Below, piece by piece: positions 32,026 to 40,624 of a DNA stretch of 40,624 bases. Positions within the stretch are counted from its first letter, which is position 1. The number at the start of each line of letters is the position of its first letter. Below the pieces are notes generated by a model, which saw only the letters and a program-made list of their open reading frames with translations, was not told where the DNA came from and made no database searches. A program made the position numbers and the translations under genes. The stretch is from Armatimonadota bacterium (lineage in GTDB: Bacteria > Armatimonadota > Fimbriimonadia > Fimbriimonadales > Fimbriimonadaceae): contig JAIOPU010000062.1 in the NCBI GenBank assembly GCA_021413725.1, positions 1-40,624 of the forward strand, read 5' to 3'.

Positions 32026-32672
32026 CGTTTGGTCTTATCGTCGAACGAGCATCCTGAAGTACTTCGTTCGGGCGCTCCTTTGAAGCTGACCGTTGGCTCC
32101 TTGATTCTTGCTAATGAACTCAACGAGGAAACAATGGCTTGGAGACCACTTTGCGAATATCCTGGATAGAGTTTGACCACGACTCCATTTTCATCCACAA
32201 TCGCCATGTAGACTCCCGTTTTGGCTCCGAAAGCATGGATGACCGCGAGATCTGGATCAGCCAGAATGAGGTACTTGACGCTGTTGACATAGGCCCAAAG
32301 TTCCGCATCCTTTGCGGTGCCATCAAGAATTCCTACTACGTTTACCGCCGATTTGACCTCCACTGCAATTCGGTCTACAAAAGGCGTGGCGTCAACGCAA
32401 CACGGACAATCCTTGTTGATAAAATAATAAAGAGTCGGTTTGCCCGCAAAGCTTTCCAGGCTGTGGCTCTTCTTATCCGAACCAACGAGGTTAAACTTCG
32501 GGGCAGGAACGGAAGACTTTGCCGCCGCCAATTCCTTCATCTCGGGCGTGACGGGATGAACTATTGATGGGTCCAGATAAGCACTTTTGGGATCCAGCGA
32601 TGGGTCCAACCGAGTCGGAGCTTGGCATCCGCCGAAAAGTAAAAGGGGTAAAAACGCGAGGGTTTTCCGCAT
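32022..32672 (-). CDS. Redoxin lipoprotein (AhpC/TlpA-like)
   Basis: 216 residues. LLLFGGC, with Cys16, is a lipobox. After a linker, a thioredoxin-like domain starts at about residue 58. FINKDCPCCVDATPFVDRI has a CPCC motif (Cys89, Cys92). DPDLAVIHAFGAKTGVYMAIVDENG is the typical TlpA/AhpC second half, with the cis-Pro position replaced by a GAKTG region. It is likely a periplasmic thiol-disulfide reductase or peroxidase-like protein. It is the last gene of a run with the DUF1648 protein; its ATG lies 5 bases after that stop, with a GAGAGG very close before it. Confidence 0.82.
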   Translation of the reverse strand: MRKTLAFLPLLLFGGCQAPTRLDPSLDPKSAYLDPSIVHPVTPEMKELAAAKSSVPAPKFNLVGSDKKSHSLESFAGKPTLYYFINKDCPCCVDATPFVDRIAVEVKSAVNVVGILDGTAKDAELWAYVNSVKYLILADPDLAVIHAFGAKTGVYMAIVDENGVVVKLYPGYSQSGLQAIVSSLSSLARIKEPTVSFKGAPERSTSGCSFDDKTKR

Positions 32673-32677
32673 CCTCT

Positions 32678-33310
32678 CTAGAGTACCTTGGAGATCCGGT
32701 AACTATAGAAAACTGGTTCTAGCATTCCAAAAAAACTGATCGCCATCACCACAAGCGGCGAGATGTGGGCCACCAAAAGGGCAAACATTCCCGCGAAGGC
32801 AATGCCAATATTGAGCGCTGCTGCATGGCGGTGGGTCTTGACCCACACCCGGTCGCTCTGCATGGTCCACTTGGTCCGAATTCCCATCACTGGGTTGGGG
32901 CGGGTGTCCTTCATCAAGTACATCAATCCTGCAAACAACAACAACATCGCCATTGCCAGAACGAGCAAAATATCAACCTTGCCCCCTAGCCCAATTTGAA
33001 GAGTGACCCCGTAGACAAGGGCCATGAAGCAGTTGATCAGAACCGTCACTGAACCAAAAACCGCTAAATTATTCCCGGAGCGAAGGGAGGGAATTCGCTG
33101 GCTCAAGAACCACATCAGGCACGTCAAAGCAAAGGAGATCCCGGGCACCAAGAAGATCGCCTCGTACTTGCTCCCATAACGATCTACTCTGCCGCCTGCG
33201 TCCCAGTGAACCGGCATCATGTCCGGGACCCGGCGGAAGATCATGAGCCCATAAGCCAGCATCACCGCGATGATAACAAATGACATGAACCAAGCCGATC
33301 GAGTTCTCAT
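32678..33310 (-). CDS. DUF1648/SdpI-like membrane protein
   Basis: 210 residues from MRTRSAWFMSFVII. About six hydrophobic segments. RVPDMMPVHWDAGGRVDRYGSKYEA is the DUF1648 signature (P-HW-GxxD-K). NPVMGIRTKWTMQSDRVWVKTHRHAA is the SdpI-type motif. SdpI-like proteins give immunity to a killing factor in Bacillus, but most homologs have unknown roles. The start is one base after the stop of the beta-helix gene (TAG-T-ATG); longer frames would overlap it. Confidence 0.85.
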   Translation of the reverse strand: MRTRSAWFMSFVIIAVMLAYGLMIFRRVPDMMPVHWDAGGRVDRYGSKYEAIFLVPGISFALTCLMWFLSQRIPSLRSGNNLAVFGSVTVLINCFMALVYGVTLQIGLGGKVDILLVLAMAMLLLFAGLMYLMKDTRPNPVMGIRTKWTMQSDRVWVKTHRHAAALNIGIAFAGMFALLVAHISPLVVMAISFFGMLEPVFYSYRISKVL

Positions 33311-33311
33311 A

Positions 33312-35415
33312 CTATTTCTTACGGACTGTCGCAGCAAGGGTTGCGTATCCATCGATTTCAAAGTGATGGATAAGGATTTTGTGCTTGCCCTTGGACAGGT
33401 TCCAAGTTCGATCGTAATGAGTTGGCCCCTGATAGTGCCACTCATCGATTTGGAGCTTTCCATCAAGCCAAACCCGACACCCGTCATCGCTAGTGAGACC
33501 GAAGGAGTAAGTTCCGGCGGGGACATTGATCTCCGTTTCGGCAATAGTGGCGAAGTTATTGGAGGGGAGTTTTGGTAAGAAATTACCGGACGATGCGTAG
33601 TTCAGGCGACTGGAGGTTGCGGTTTCGAGGGGAGTTCCCTTCAGGAGTTGGGCGAAGGCCTCGCCTTGAGTTCTGGGGTCTTGGGTTTTCGGGTCCCATG
33701 CGTAGAACTTGACCGACCAGGGCGTCGCGACTTCGGTGTTGACCCACTTGTAAGTCTTTCCACCGACTTTGACGCTGACTTCTAACCCTGCGTACTGTTT
33801 TTCAGGAACGGTTATTTTGAAATCATTATCGGATTGGGAAACCTTGGCGTTTGGAATTGGCATAATATGATAAGGACCACGAGTACCAAGGAGTGAATAA
33901 GACAAACTAGTCATGTCACCGGAACTAGCTTTCTTTCGAAGTACTAGTTTCGGCGAAGCGAAGTCGTATGGCCCCCAATCATCGACAATGATGTTCCTGC
34001 GGCCTCGCTCGAAACCACTTGCAAGACTTAACATATAAGGCTGGTGAAACCCGACACTTCTCGCCAATTCTTTGCATTCTGTTCCGCCTAATATGGCTTT
34101 CCACCTATCAATCGCAATCGTCCATCTTCTATCATACGACTGACTCAATGACTCAAGTTCAACTCCATTACTATCGACTTTATAATTTAATGTGACAGGC
34201 TTACCACTGAATGCAATAGCATTCGATGGATCGAAACCCACGGTGTCAAGTGCCATGCCCCCTAAATTGAGCGTATTGCTTAGAAATACTGATTCTGATT
34301 GTTCTTCCTGCTTCAACACATCTTGATGCTGTAGATTAAAGCTATTGCGAGAAATTATTGTGCCTATTGTTCGCTTCAAATGGATCGCTCTCCCGGTCCC
34401 AAGGAACTGATTCTCAGTGATGAGAGTATCGTGCGATTTACAGTCACGAACCTTTCCGTAGCCCCAATTCGGGTCAATGGTAGCATTCTCCCAAAGATGA
34501 ATCCCGACGCGGTCGTCGAGGAATATGTTTCTGCTGATTTTATTATTGGGTCCATGCTCAATAGCGATGGCTTCGCCATTCAGCGCAAACACATTGTCCC
34601 GAAAAACCGAATCATAGCTAAATCCTCCCCAAACTCCATGCCAACACTCCATAACCAAGTTCCCAATGAACTTATTCCTACTAAAGGTTGCCTCAATTCC
34701 ATTGGTCACGGCGTGACTAAAGTCGTTGTAAGCGATCAGATTGTCATTGCAACCGCCCTTGCCGGTATCCATTGTCGTTTGTCCTGCCCACAGGAAAAAT
34801 CCATCTCCGCCATGCGTGACACTATTAAACGCGAAAATATTCTTATTCGATTGTTCGTAGATCAAGATTCCGGCTGAATCTTGCCCTCGGTTGTAGACAC
34901 CATGGGAGTATCCTCTCACACAGTAATCAATACTATTATTAATGATCTTATTACCACTAGAACGATACATCCCCACGCCAATCGCGCTCAAGAAACTAAA
35001 GCTATTATCGCGCACAGAACCATTATTACAACTGGACATCATCAATCCGCATTGTCCCCGCAAGATCGTAGTCCCTGTGATAGAAAACTTGTCGCATCGA
35101 GAGAGATAAATCCCTGCCCCATAGCCGAGCCACTCATCTTTTTCATTGTGGTGAAAACTCATCCAGTCGCTCAGGTCCTCAGCCTCTGGAGTACTCCTTG
35201 CGCTGATCGGGCGGGATATCCTTCCCTACACTATCGTACCGAGCGTGCTTAAAGTCAACTATGCGGTTATCACCGGTGATCAGCAAAGCGGGGTGAGCAA
35301 GGTCTGCGCTTGGTTTCACCTTGATCTTCCAGTCGGTTGGCCCCGCGGAGTCTAAATCCCGCGCAAACCCAATCCCGCCAATAACCATCAGGAACATCGC
35401 AATCAAGCTTTTCAT
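33312..35415 (-). pseudogene. Secreted beta-helix (NosD/CASH-like) protein with PA14 domain, broken near its 5' end
   Basis: The N-terminal piece (35415-35179) is MKSLIAMFLMVIGGIGFARD, a signal peptide, then VKPSADLAHPALLITGDNRIVDFKHARYDSVGKDIPPDQRKEY. It stops after 78 codons. In the +1 frame the text resumes as STPEAEDLSDW, then MSFHHNEKDEWLGYGAGIYL, and is open to 33312. The body has CASH-type beta-helix ladders (NKIINNSIDYCVRGYSHGVY, GGDGFFLWAGQ, NGIEATFSRNKF). A PA14 domain covers the last 120 residues (YSFGLTSDDGCRVWLDGK). From family memory, about 40 to 60 residues of helix entry normally lie between DxRKG and DLSDW, so an internal deletion plus frameshift is likely. A short start at 35162 would lack export. 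The protein is probably non-functional or mis-assembled here. Confidence 0.78.
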
Positions 35416-35469
35416 AATTCTGAGCTTACTCGGTCGCGGCGAACTGTGGGCATCGGTCAAAATATCGGC

Positions 35470-35925
35470 ATGAATAAGAATTTGCTTGCCATCCTCATTG
35501 CCGCGGCCCTCTGTTGCCTCGGCGGGATGTTCATGATGTCCAAAGTGCTGCAAGAAGCCAAGCAAGTTCAAGAGGCCGCGCTCACATTTTGCAAAAAGGA
35601 TGTCGAGCCGGTTTTCAAAACTTGGGATCTGGAAATGCTCAAGAAAATCAGCCACCCAGAGCTGCTCAAGAATAATCCCGAGTCGGAGATGAAAGCCGCC
35701 TTCGCGAAAATGAGCGCCAAACTCGGCCCATTGAAAGAGGTTACCGCGTGGAAGAACACCGGATTCGATAAGGCAAACAAAGTGGACGGTAAACCCGCCG
35801 TTTCCGTGAACATTGCCGGCGACGCAATCTTCACCAAAGGCAGAGCAACTCTCAAACTCAAACTTATTCGGCCAGCGGACATATGGATGCTGGCGAACGT
35901 GCAAGTTGACCAGGTCGGTGGCTAA
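35470..35925 (+). CDS. Small membrane-anchored protein of unknown function
   Basis: 151 residues from MNKNLLAILIAAALCCLGGM. One N-terminal hydrophobic helix (about 5-28), then a charged domain rich in Lys and Glu: FCKKDVEPVFKTWDLEMLKKISHPELLKN, then VSVNIAGDAIFTKGRATLKLKLIRPADIWMLANVQV. The shape (helical start, then a curved beta sheet) recalls NTF2-like or DUF4864-type exported proteins, but I cannot name it. GTG 35446 is an alternative start but would disrupt the signal. It lies 15 bases before tyrS and could be co-transcribed. Opposite, the broken beta-helix gene starts at 35415. Confidence 0.7.
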   Translation: MNKNLLAILIAAALCCLGGMFMMSKVLQEAKQVQEAALTFCKKDVEPVFKTWDLEMLKKISHPELLKNNPESEMKAAFAKMSAKLGPLKEVTAWKNTGFDKANKVDGKPAVSVNIAGDAIFTKGRATLKLKLIRPADIWMLANVQVDQVGG

Positions 35926-35940
35926 AGTAAACTGTTCTCC

Positions 35941-37155
35941 ATGACGATCGAACAACAACTTCAGATTTTACGCCGCGGCACAACTGAAATTATCAGCGAA
36001 GAAGACCTGGCGGAGAAACTGAAGACCGGACGCCCCCTGCGCATTAAGCTCGGAGTCGATCCGACCGCCAAAGACGTGACGCTCGGCTGGGCGGTCGTCT
36101 TGCGGAAGTTGCGAGATTTTCAAAAGCTCGGCCATACCGCCTGCCTCATCATTGGCGACTTCACCGCCATGATCGGCGACCCGAGCGGTAAAAGCAAGAC
36201 CCGCAAACAACTCAGCCGCGAAGAAGTTGAGGCCAATGTCGCTGCCGTCAGCGAACAGGTCTACAAAATTCTGGACCGCGAGAAGACAGAAATTTACTTT
36301 AACAAAGACTGGCTCGGAAAGATGGGCTTTGAGGACGTCATTCGCCTTTGCTCGAGAATGACTGTCGCCCGAATCATGGAGCGCGATGACTTCACCAAGC
36401 GCTTCACCGAGAATCGCCCGATCGCGATGCACGAATTGCTCTACCCCCTGTGCCAGGGCATGGATTCAGTGGAGATCAAGGCTGATGTCGAACTCGGCGG
36501 GAACGATCAAAAATTCAACAACTTGGTCGGTCGCAGATTGCAAGAAGAGTACGGTCAGCAACCGCAGGTCGTCCTGCTCTGCCCACTTTTGGTGGGAACC
36601 GACGGCAAGGAAAAGATGTCCCAGTCGCTGGGAAACTACGTTTCCATCATGGATTCTCCGAACGACATGTACGGCAAAACCATGTCCATCCCCGATGAAC
36701 TGATGCAGAACTGGTTCGAGCTTTGCACCGATGTCCCCCTGTCCGAGATTGAAACTCTGATGGAGAGGTGCCAATCCGGCGAAATGAACCCTCGCGATGC
36801 CAAGCGTCGTCTCGCGGTGGAGATTGTCAGTCTCTACCACTCACCTCAGGCAGGGCTAGAGGCTGACGACTACTTTGTCCAGACCTTTAGTCAACGTCAG
36901 CAACCCGTGGAAGCCGAGCCTGCCTCCATTCCCGCGAGCGCAGTGGGCGACGACGGCAAGATCGGCCTTTCCGGCCTCGTGGTGGCCCTGGGACTAGCAG
37001 ATAGCAACGGAAACGCCAAGAAGCTCATGCAGAGCGGCGCGGTGAGCCTGGACGGCGAAAAAGTCGTGGACCTCACCCAGCGGTTTTCGGCGGACGAGTT
37101 GGTGGGTAAGGTTTTGAAGGTGGGTAAGCACCAGTTTAGAAAGCTGACAAACTGA
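35941..37155 (+). CDS. tyrS: Tyrosine-tRNA ligase
   Basis: 404 residues, class I aminoacyl-tRNA synthetase that charges tRNA-Tyr. RIKLGVDPTAKDVTLGWAVV begins the Rossmann fold. The HIGH signature, usually DxHLGH, reads DVTLGW at residues 45-50, lacking both His. GDFTAMIGDPSG follows, then HELLYPLCQGMDSV and DVELGGNDQKFN, the tyrosine pocket. EKMSQS at 224-229 is the KMSKS loop. The C-terminal S4 domain (IGLSGLVVALGLADSNGNAKKLMQSGAVSLDG) binds the tRNA. No T-box or other leader is evident; the gap to the preceding gene is only 15 bases. A strong terminator follows. Confidence 0.95.
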   Translation: MTIEQQLQILRRGTTEIISEEDLAEKLKTGRPLRIKLGVDPTAKDVTLGWAVVLRKLRDFQKLGHTACLIIGDFTAMIGDPSGKSKTRKQLSREEVEANVAAVSEQVYKILDREKTEIYFNKDWLGKMGFEDVIRLCSRMTVARIMERDDFTKRFTENRPIAMHELLYPLCQGMDSVEIKADVELGGNDQKFNNLVGRRLQEEYGQQPQVVLLCPLLVGTDGKEKMSQSLGNYVSIMDSPNDMYGKTMSIPDELMQNWFELCTDVPLSEIETLMERCQSGEMNPRDAKRRLAVEIVSLYHSPQAGLEADDYFVQTFSQRQQPVEAEPASIPASAVGDDGKIGLSGLVVALGLADSNGNAKKLMQSGAVSLDGEKVVDLTQRFSADELVGKVLKVGKHQFRKLTN

Positions 37156-37157
37156 AA

Positions 37158-37182
37158 AACCTCGCCCAGAGAGGGCGAGGTT
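37158..37182. terminator. Bidirectional terminator between tyrS and the histidine kinase gene
   Basis: AACCTCGCCC, loop AGAGA, GGGCGAGGTT: ten perfect pairs, between two convergent genes. Confidence 0.78.
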
Positions 37183-37205
37183 AGGAATTCAAACTGAATC
37201 CAGAA

Positions 37206-38912
37206 TTAGTCGTTCAGCCGGTTTGCTTCTTCGATATCGATCTTCGTCGGAATTCTGAACCAGAAGGTCGAGCCTACGCCGACTTCTGACTCGGCCCAAA
37301 TCGTGCCCATGTGAACGGACTCGATCAGGTGCTTGACCAGGTAAAGCCCGAGTCCCGTACCGTAAATCTTTCGATTGTCCTCGTTGTTGACACGGTGGAA
37401 TTTCTCGAAGACCTTCCCCAGGTGGTCCTTGGGAATACCCAGACCCTGGTCCTCAATGCCGATGAGCAAGGTGTCTCCCTCGTTTTTCGCATGGATCGTA
37501 ACATCCCCGCCCTCAGGCGCATATTTGATCGCGTTATTCAGAAGGTTGGTAAGTGACTGATCCAGTTTGTCTTGATCCCCTACAATCAGTGGCGGCAGGT
37601 CGTTCTCGATTGCCACTTTAATAACGTGCTTTGTCGTCGATTGCTGCTGAATCTTCTGAACCTTGTAGATGAGTTGGGTGATATCGACTTCGCTGTAGCT
37701 CGGTTTGAGCGACTCTCCCGCTTCTATGCGAGAAGTATTGAGCAAGTCGTCGATCAGGCGGCGCAGACGGTCGCACTCGTGGACAACAATGCCCAAGAAC
37801 TCCTTCTGCTCTTCCTTCTCGAACATGTCGTCGTCTACACCTTCAAGCAGGGTGCTGGAGAAGCCCTTGATCGCGGTGAGAGGGGTTCTCAGTTCGTGTG
37901 AGGCCATGGCAACGAACGAACTCTTCATTCGCTCGATATTCTTAATTTCCGTGATGTCCGAGAGAATCGAAACTACGCCCAGATCTTTCTGATCTTCGCC
38001 CTTAACCTGAGCCGCTTGGACTTGGTAAATTCGGTCTGATCCACCGATGACAATGTCAATTTCTATGCTGGGGCATTCCTGACCGCTCTGTACCTTGGCA
38101 AAAAGTTCTAGTAGAGTCGGCTGGTTCCCGAGAAGATCCCCAGCGACCTTGCCGATTGCCTCATTGCCCCAGCCAAAAACGGCGCGAGCCGAGGAGTTGG
38201 CCTGGCTGATATGCCCATCCGGCGCAACGAGCATCAACCCCGCGGTGAGTGATTCAAAAGTCTGCAGGAGTTCTTCACGCTCTTCCACAACCTCTCGGTA
38301 AAGTTGAAGATTCGCAATGATTGAACCCACGTTCTTTGCCATTCTCTCGAGAAGTCGAACGTCCTCGTCGTTAAACTCTTCGTTGTGTCGCTTGTTAAAA
38401 GCATGCAAAACGCCGATCATTGTTTTGTCGATGACGCGGTTTTCGTCATCTCGCTTTTCAATGACCAGAGGCACTGTGATCAGGTTGTTAACTCCCAGTA
38501 GGGCAATATGATCGCCTTCGGTGCGCGGGTCTGTGATAGCATCGTGGACAGTGATCGGCTCACCCTCTCGGAAGACCTCACCCGAGATGCCTTGCGTCGC
38601 CCGAACTCGGAATCGACTCAAAATTGCTTCATCAACACCATAAGCAGGTGGAATTCCAATGAGTTCGCCCTTTTCGCGATCATGGAACATGATCACGATT
38701 TTGTCAGCCTGCAAAATCATCGCAATTCTCTGGACCAAACGCTTGAGAGTAGCTTCACCTTCGGTAATTGGCGTTGCCGCCTCCATGGTCCCTTCTTGGC
38801 CCTTGGTCATTCCGGCATTCGGGTTAGCACGTAGTTGCGCTAACTCAGCTTCAAGTTCGGTTACTCTCTTCCTAAGACTTTCTAATTCGTTCGGATCCAT
38901 CACTACACTCAT
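37206..38912 (-). CDS. Soluble GAF-PAS sensor histidine kinase
   Basis: 568 residues, no membrane segment. A short coiled coil (about 7-33, LESLRKRVTELEAELAQL) precedes a GAF domain (about 50-215; ILQADKIVIMFHD, IGVLHAFNKRHNEEFNDEDVRLLERMA). A PAS domain follows (about 225-335; FESLTAGLMLVAPDGHISQANSSA). The HisKA helix FVAMASHELRTPLTAIKGFS has phospho-acceptor His339. HATPase motifs are LNNAIKYAPEGG (N box), EDQGLGIPKDHL (G1), FEKFHR (F) and GTGLGLYLVKHLI (G2). It should sense a cytoplasmic ligand and phosphorylate an unlinked response regulator; none is adjacent. ATG 38912 is chosen; ATG 38900 (MDPNELES) is equally possible. Upstream it is divergent from the LON-domain gene. Confidence 0.93.
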   Translation of the reverse strand: MSVVMDPNELESLRKRVTELEAELAQLRANPNAGMTKGQEGTMEAATPITEGEATLKRLVQRIAMILQADKIVIMFHDREKGELIGIPPAYGVDEAILSRFRVRATQGISGEVFREGEPITVHDAITDPRTEGDHIALLGVNNLITVPLVIEKRDDENRVIDKTMIGVLHAFNKRHNEEFNDEDVRLLERMAKNVGSIIANLQLYREVVEEREELLQTFESLTAGLMLVAPDGHISQANSSARAVFGWGNEAIGKVAGDLLGNQPTLLELFAKVQSGQECPSIEIDIVIGGSDRIYQVQAAQVKGEDQKDLGVVSILSDITEIKNIERMKSSFVAMASHELRTPLTAIKGFSSTLLEGVDDDMFEKEEQKEFLGIVVHECDRLRRLIDDLLNTSRIEAGESLKPSYSEVDITQLIYKVQKIQQQSTTKHVIKVAIENDLPPLIVGDQDKLDQSLTNLLNNAIKYAPEGGDVTIHAKNEGDTLLIGIEDQGLGIPKDHLGKVFEKFHRVNNEDNRKIYGTGLGLYLVKHLIESVHMGTIWAESEVGVGSTFWFRIPTKIDIEEANRLND

Positions 38913-39032
38913 TCGATAAGGTGCCTCAATTGCAAATTGCGCGGGGCTAAAAGAGCATTCTACCTTGGGAGGGCAGACTTCCGGGTCTATCAACACGCAT
39001 GTTACAAAGGAATACCGCTATAATTCCAGGTG

Positions 39033-39698
39033 ATGGCGCACCTGGAAGAGATGCCCTTGTTTCCTCTGCACTCCGTGTTGTTTCCGTATGCAACGCTTCA
39101 ACTTCACGTCTTTGAGGCTCGCTACCGCGAAATGGTTCAGCACTGTGTTGATTTTGAGCTACCTTTTGGAGTCGTTCTCATTCGAAGCGGGCAGGAAGTC
39201 GGGGAGACCGCAGAACCCTACATGGTCGGAACAGCCGTGCGGATCGCGCGGGTCCACGAACTGGATGGCGACCGACTTGAGGTCCACGTGGAAGGTGAGC
39301 GTAGGTTCCGCATCCGTCGCCTAGATGAATCCAAGCCCTACCTGGTCGGCTACGTTGAGCCTCTGGTAGAGGAGGCGATTGAGCAAGTAGAGCGGACAGA
39401 TGCGCTTCTGCTCCGAGCACGGGAAAGTTTTCAAGAGCTCATCAAAGTTGCGATCGGGCGGCCCGATTTCAGCATCGAGATTCGGGCGAGTGATGATCCG
39501 TCCATTCTCTCATTCATCATTTCCGGTTTCCTGCCGATTGAGAATTTAGAAAAACAGAAACTTCTCGAGATCACGGACCCCACCCAGAGACTCGCTGAAC
39601 TCATTCCGATCATGGAGCGATTCATCTCCGACGCCACTCATCCCCACCACACGCGACTTTCCAGCGAGAGCTTCCAAGAGTGGATTCAGGATAACTGA
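39033..39698 (+). CDS. LON-substrate-binding-domain protein
   Basis: 221 residues. MAHLEEMPLFPLHSVLFPYATLQLHVFEARYREMVQ is the start of the N-terminal (LAN/PUA-like) domain of Lon proteases. FGVVLIRSG, GTAVRIARV and GERRFRI follow. There is no AAA or protease domain; stand-alone proteins of this kind are common and are thought to bind substrates or regulators. The C-terminal half (ILSFIISGFLPIENLEKQKLLEITDPTQRLAELI) matches the helical part of Lon N domains. ATG 39033 is taken, with GTG 39030 directly upstream. A strong terminator follows. Confidence 0.88.
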   Translation: MAHLEEMPLFPLHSVLFPYATLQLHVFEARYREMVQHCVDFELPFGVVLIRSGQEVGETAEPYMVGTAVRIARVHELDGDRLEVHVEGERRFRIRRLDESKPYLVGYVEPLVEEAIEQVERTDALLLRARESFQELIKVAIGRPDFSIEIRASDDPSILSFIISGFLPIENLEKQKLLEITDPTQRLAELIPIMERFISDATHPHHTRLSSESFQEWIQDN

Positions 39699-39721
39699 GA
39701 CCCGCAATCCAGACGCAAAAA

Positions 39722-39752
39722 AGCCCCGATCAAATGAATGGGGCTAATTTTT
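39722..39752. terminator. Bidirectional intrinsic terminator
   Basis: AGCCCC (39722-39727), 12-base loop, GGGGCT (39740-39745), then AATTTTT on plus; on minus the stem is followed by TTTTTTG. It separates the LON-domain gene from the convergent gene at the right edge. Confidence 0.8.
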
Positions 39753-39758
39753 GAGGTT

Positions 39759-40624
39759 CTATCGAACGACCGAGAACGCACCCGTTGCGGGGAACGAGAA
39801 GTTCAACGGTAGAGTCCCCGTTGCATCCCAATCCGCACGCTTCACGGCTCCATTCGCGCGAGTGATGTTTGAGACCGTTCCATTAACTTCTTGGCCGGTT
39901 GTCTCACCCGTCGTGAGCGTACCAATCGGGAAGAGTTTGAACACGCCCTTTGTCGTGTCCGTGGCGTCGTAATCCACATAGCCATGCCACATTCCGCTGA
40001 TCTTGCCGGCAGAGTTCTGCTTGAACAGCACCAAAGTCTGGCGATTGTTGTCATCGCTGTTCGGAAAAGCAACCATCGAAACCGTATCCGTCGCAGAGAT
40101 CACTTCGGTGCTGTTGCGCCAAATTCCTACCAGAGCGGTTTTGATTGACAGGCTCGGGTCGGTCTCGTCAAGTTTGTAGCTATTGAGAGCTTTCTTGCCG
40201 TTGATGACCGGACCTTCTGAAATCGTTCCAGACTTGATCACGACGGGGTCAAGCAGTTCGAAAACACTGGAGGAGCCAAGCCCTTCGCTGATTGCTATGC
40301 CGTCACCGCTGAACAAAACTTTTTCAGCTGGATTTCCCGTCGATTCCACAACAGGACGCTCTCCGCTGGGAACGTTGGTCAGGTCAAATGCGATGTAATC
40401 GGAAATGTGGCCTCGAATCGCAAGGATGAGCGGGTCGTAATTAATGCTCGTGAAATTGTCCTCGTCAAACTGTACGTTTGAACCGGGAACCCACTTCAGA
40501 GTCTTGTCATCCAAGCGAACTTGAACGGTAGTGTATCGTCCCGGGAATGCCGTGGCTCGAATATCAAAAGGATTCGGAGCTTCGTAGGCCAAAGTGTTGG
40601 CTGGAGTCCGATTGACGGTATTTC
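39759..40624 (-). CDS. Unrecognised secreted-type protein, 3' part only, runs off the right edge
   Basis: The frame is open from 40624 (NTVNRTPANTLAYEAPNPF) to a stop at 39759, about 287 codons. The sequence is beta-rich and low in Cys, with PNPFDIRATAFPGRYTTVQVRLDD, then DNFTSINYDPLILAIRGHISDYIAFDL, and a C-terminal LNFSFPATGAFSVVR. It resembles surface or cell-envelope proteins with DUF-type beta sandwiches; no catalytic motif or anchor is visible in this part. The true start and any signal peptide lie outside the window. I do not assign a function. Confidence 0.7.
   Translation of the reverse strand, partial: NTVNRTPANTLAYEAPNPFDIRATAFPGRYTTVQVRLDDKTLKWVPGSNVQFDEDNFTSINYDPLILAIRGHISDYIAFDLTNVPSGERPVVESTGNPAEKVLFSGDGIAISEGLGSSSVFELLDPVVIKSGTISEGPVINGKKALNSYKLDETDPSLSIKTALVGIWRNSTEVISATDTVSMVAFPNSDDNNRQTLVLFKQNSAGKISGMWHGYVDYDATDTTKGVFKLFPIGTLTTGETTGQEVNGTVSNITRANGAVKRADWDATGTLPLNFSFPATGAFSVVR

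Noticed and set aside
35179-35958. A 259-codon minus-strand protein from 35958
   Set aside because: Most of it is the antisense of the small plus-strand gene at 35470-35925; only the last 78 codons from 35415 encode a signal peptide and beta-helix entry.
1-40624. CRISPR arrays, insertion sequences or prophage genes
   Set aside because: No regularly spaced direct repeats, transposase motifs, integrase or phage structural genes were seen anywhere in the window.

Overview
The window reads as a chromosomal segment of a diderm bacterium with roughly balanced base composition. It carries an OstA/LptA-like envelope protein, MotA/MotB, a PEP-CTERM protein, many secreted beta-helix and lipoproteins, and a modular TROVE/Ro60 locus. 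My best guess is an Armatimonadota (Fimbriimonadia-like) genome, but this rests on family memory and gene style, not on a marker gene. TTG and GTG starts are frequent and several genes abut or overlap by 1 to 14 bases.

Left edge (1-1043): the 5' end of a gene for the ring-shaped RNA-binding protein Ro60/Rsr lies on the minus strand. Immediately upstream, on the same strand, are three tandem Y RNA-like genes. All three share a basal stem and the pattern GGGCCG-N10/11-GTTATCG. The one nearest the protein gene (273-410) contains a nearly complete, circularly permuted tRNA mimic: an anticodon-like arm, variable loop, T arm, acceptor-like stem whose loop starts with ACCA, and D arm. The middle one (442-543) has only the T arm and acceptor-like hairpin. 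The distal one (694-820) has no tRNA-like part. A probable promoter at 1013-1043 could transcribe the array together with the protein gene. This is the most interesting part of the window.

1152-17801: a plus-strand sialidase, then a long minus-strand run. In transcription order this is (a) GT2 glycosyltransferase and polyphosphate kinase; (b) a polytopic membrane protein, a large alpha-2-macroglobulin with an intact CVEQ thioester motif, and a VanW protein, overlapping by 14 and 4 bases; (c) a secreted beta-helix protein, dxr, an RseP-type site-2 protease with extra membrane segments, and a GH25 lysozyme. Groups (b) and (c) point to envelope maintenance and isoprenoid supply.

17849-23074: motA-motB with a strong terminator, a convergent PEP-CTERM protein of the DUF4394 type, a chain-length-determinant (Wzz-like) gene split by a frameshift, and an M29 aminopeptidase.

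23150-32025: a plus-strand run of two lipoproteins flanking a 907-codon secreted protein with a degenerate gluzincin-like site, a membrane-anchored OstA/LptA-like protein, a type II secretion/type IV pilus F protein, and a DnaJ-TPR-membrane fusion.

32022-40624: a redoxin lipoprotein, a DUF1648/SdpI membrane protein and a broken beta-helix/PA14 gene on the minus strand; a small membrane-anchored protein and tyrS with a divergent HIGH motif on plus; a soluble GAF-PAS histidine kinase on minus; a LON-substrate-binding-domain protein on plus; and the 3' part of an unrecognised gene running off the right edge.
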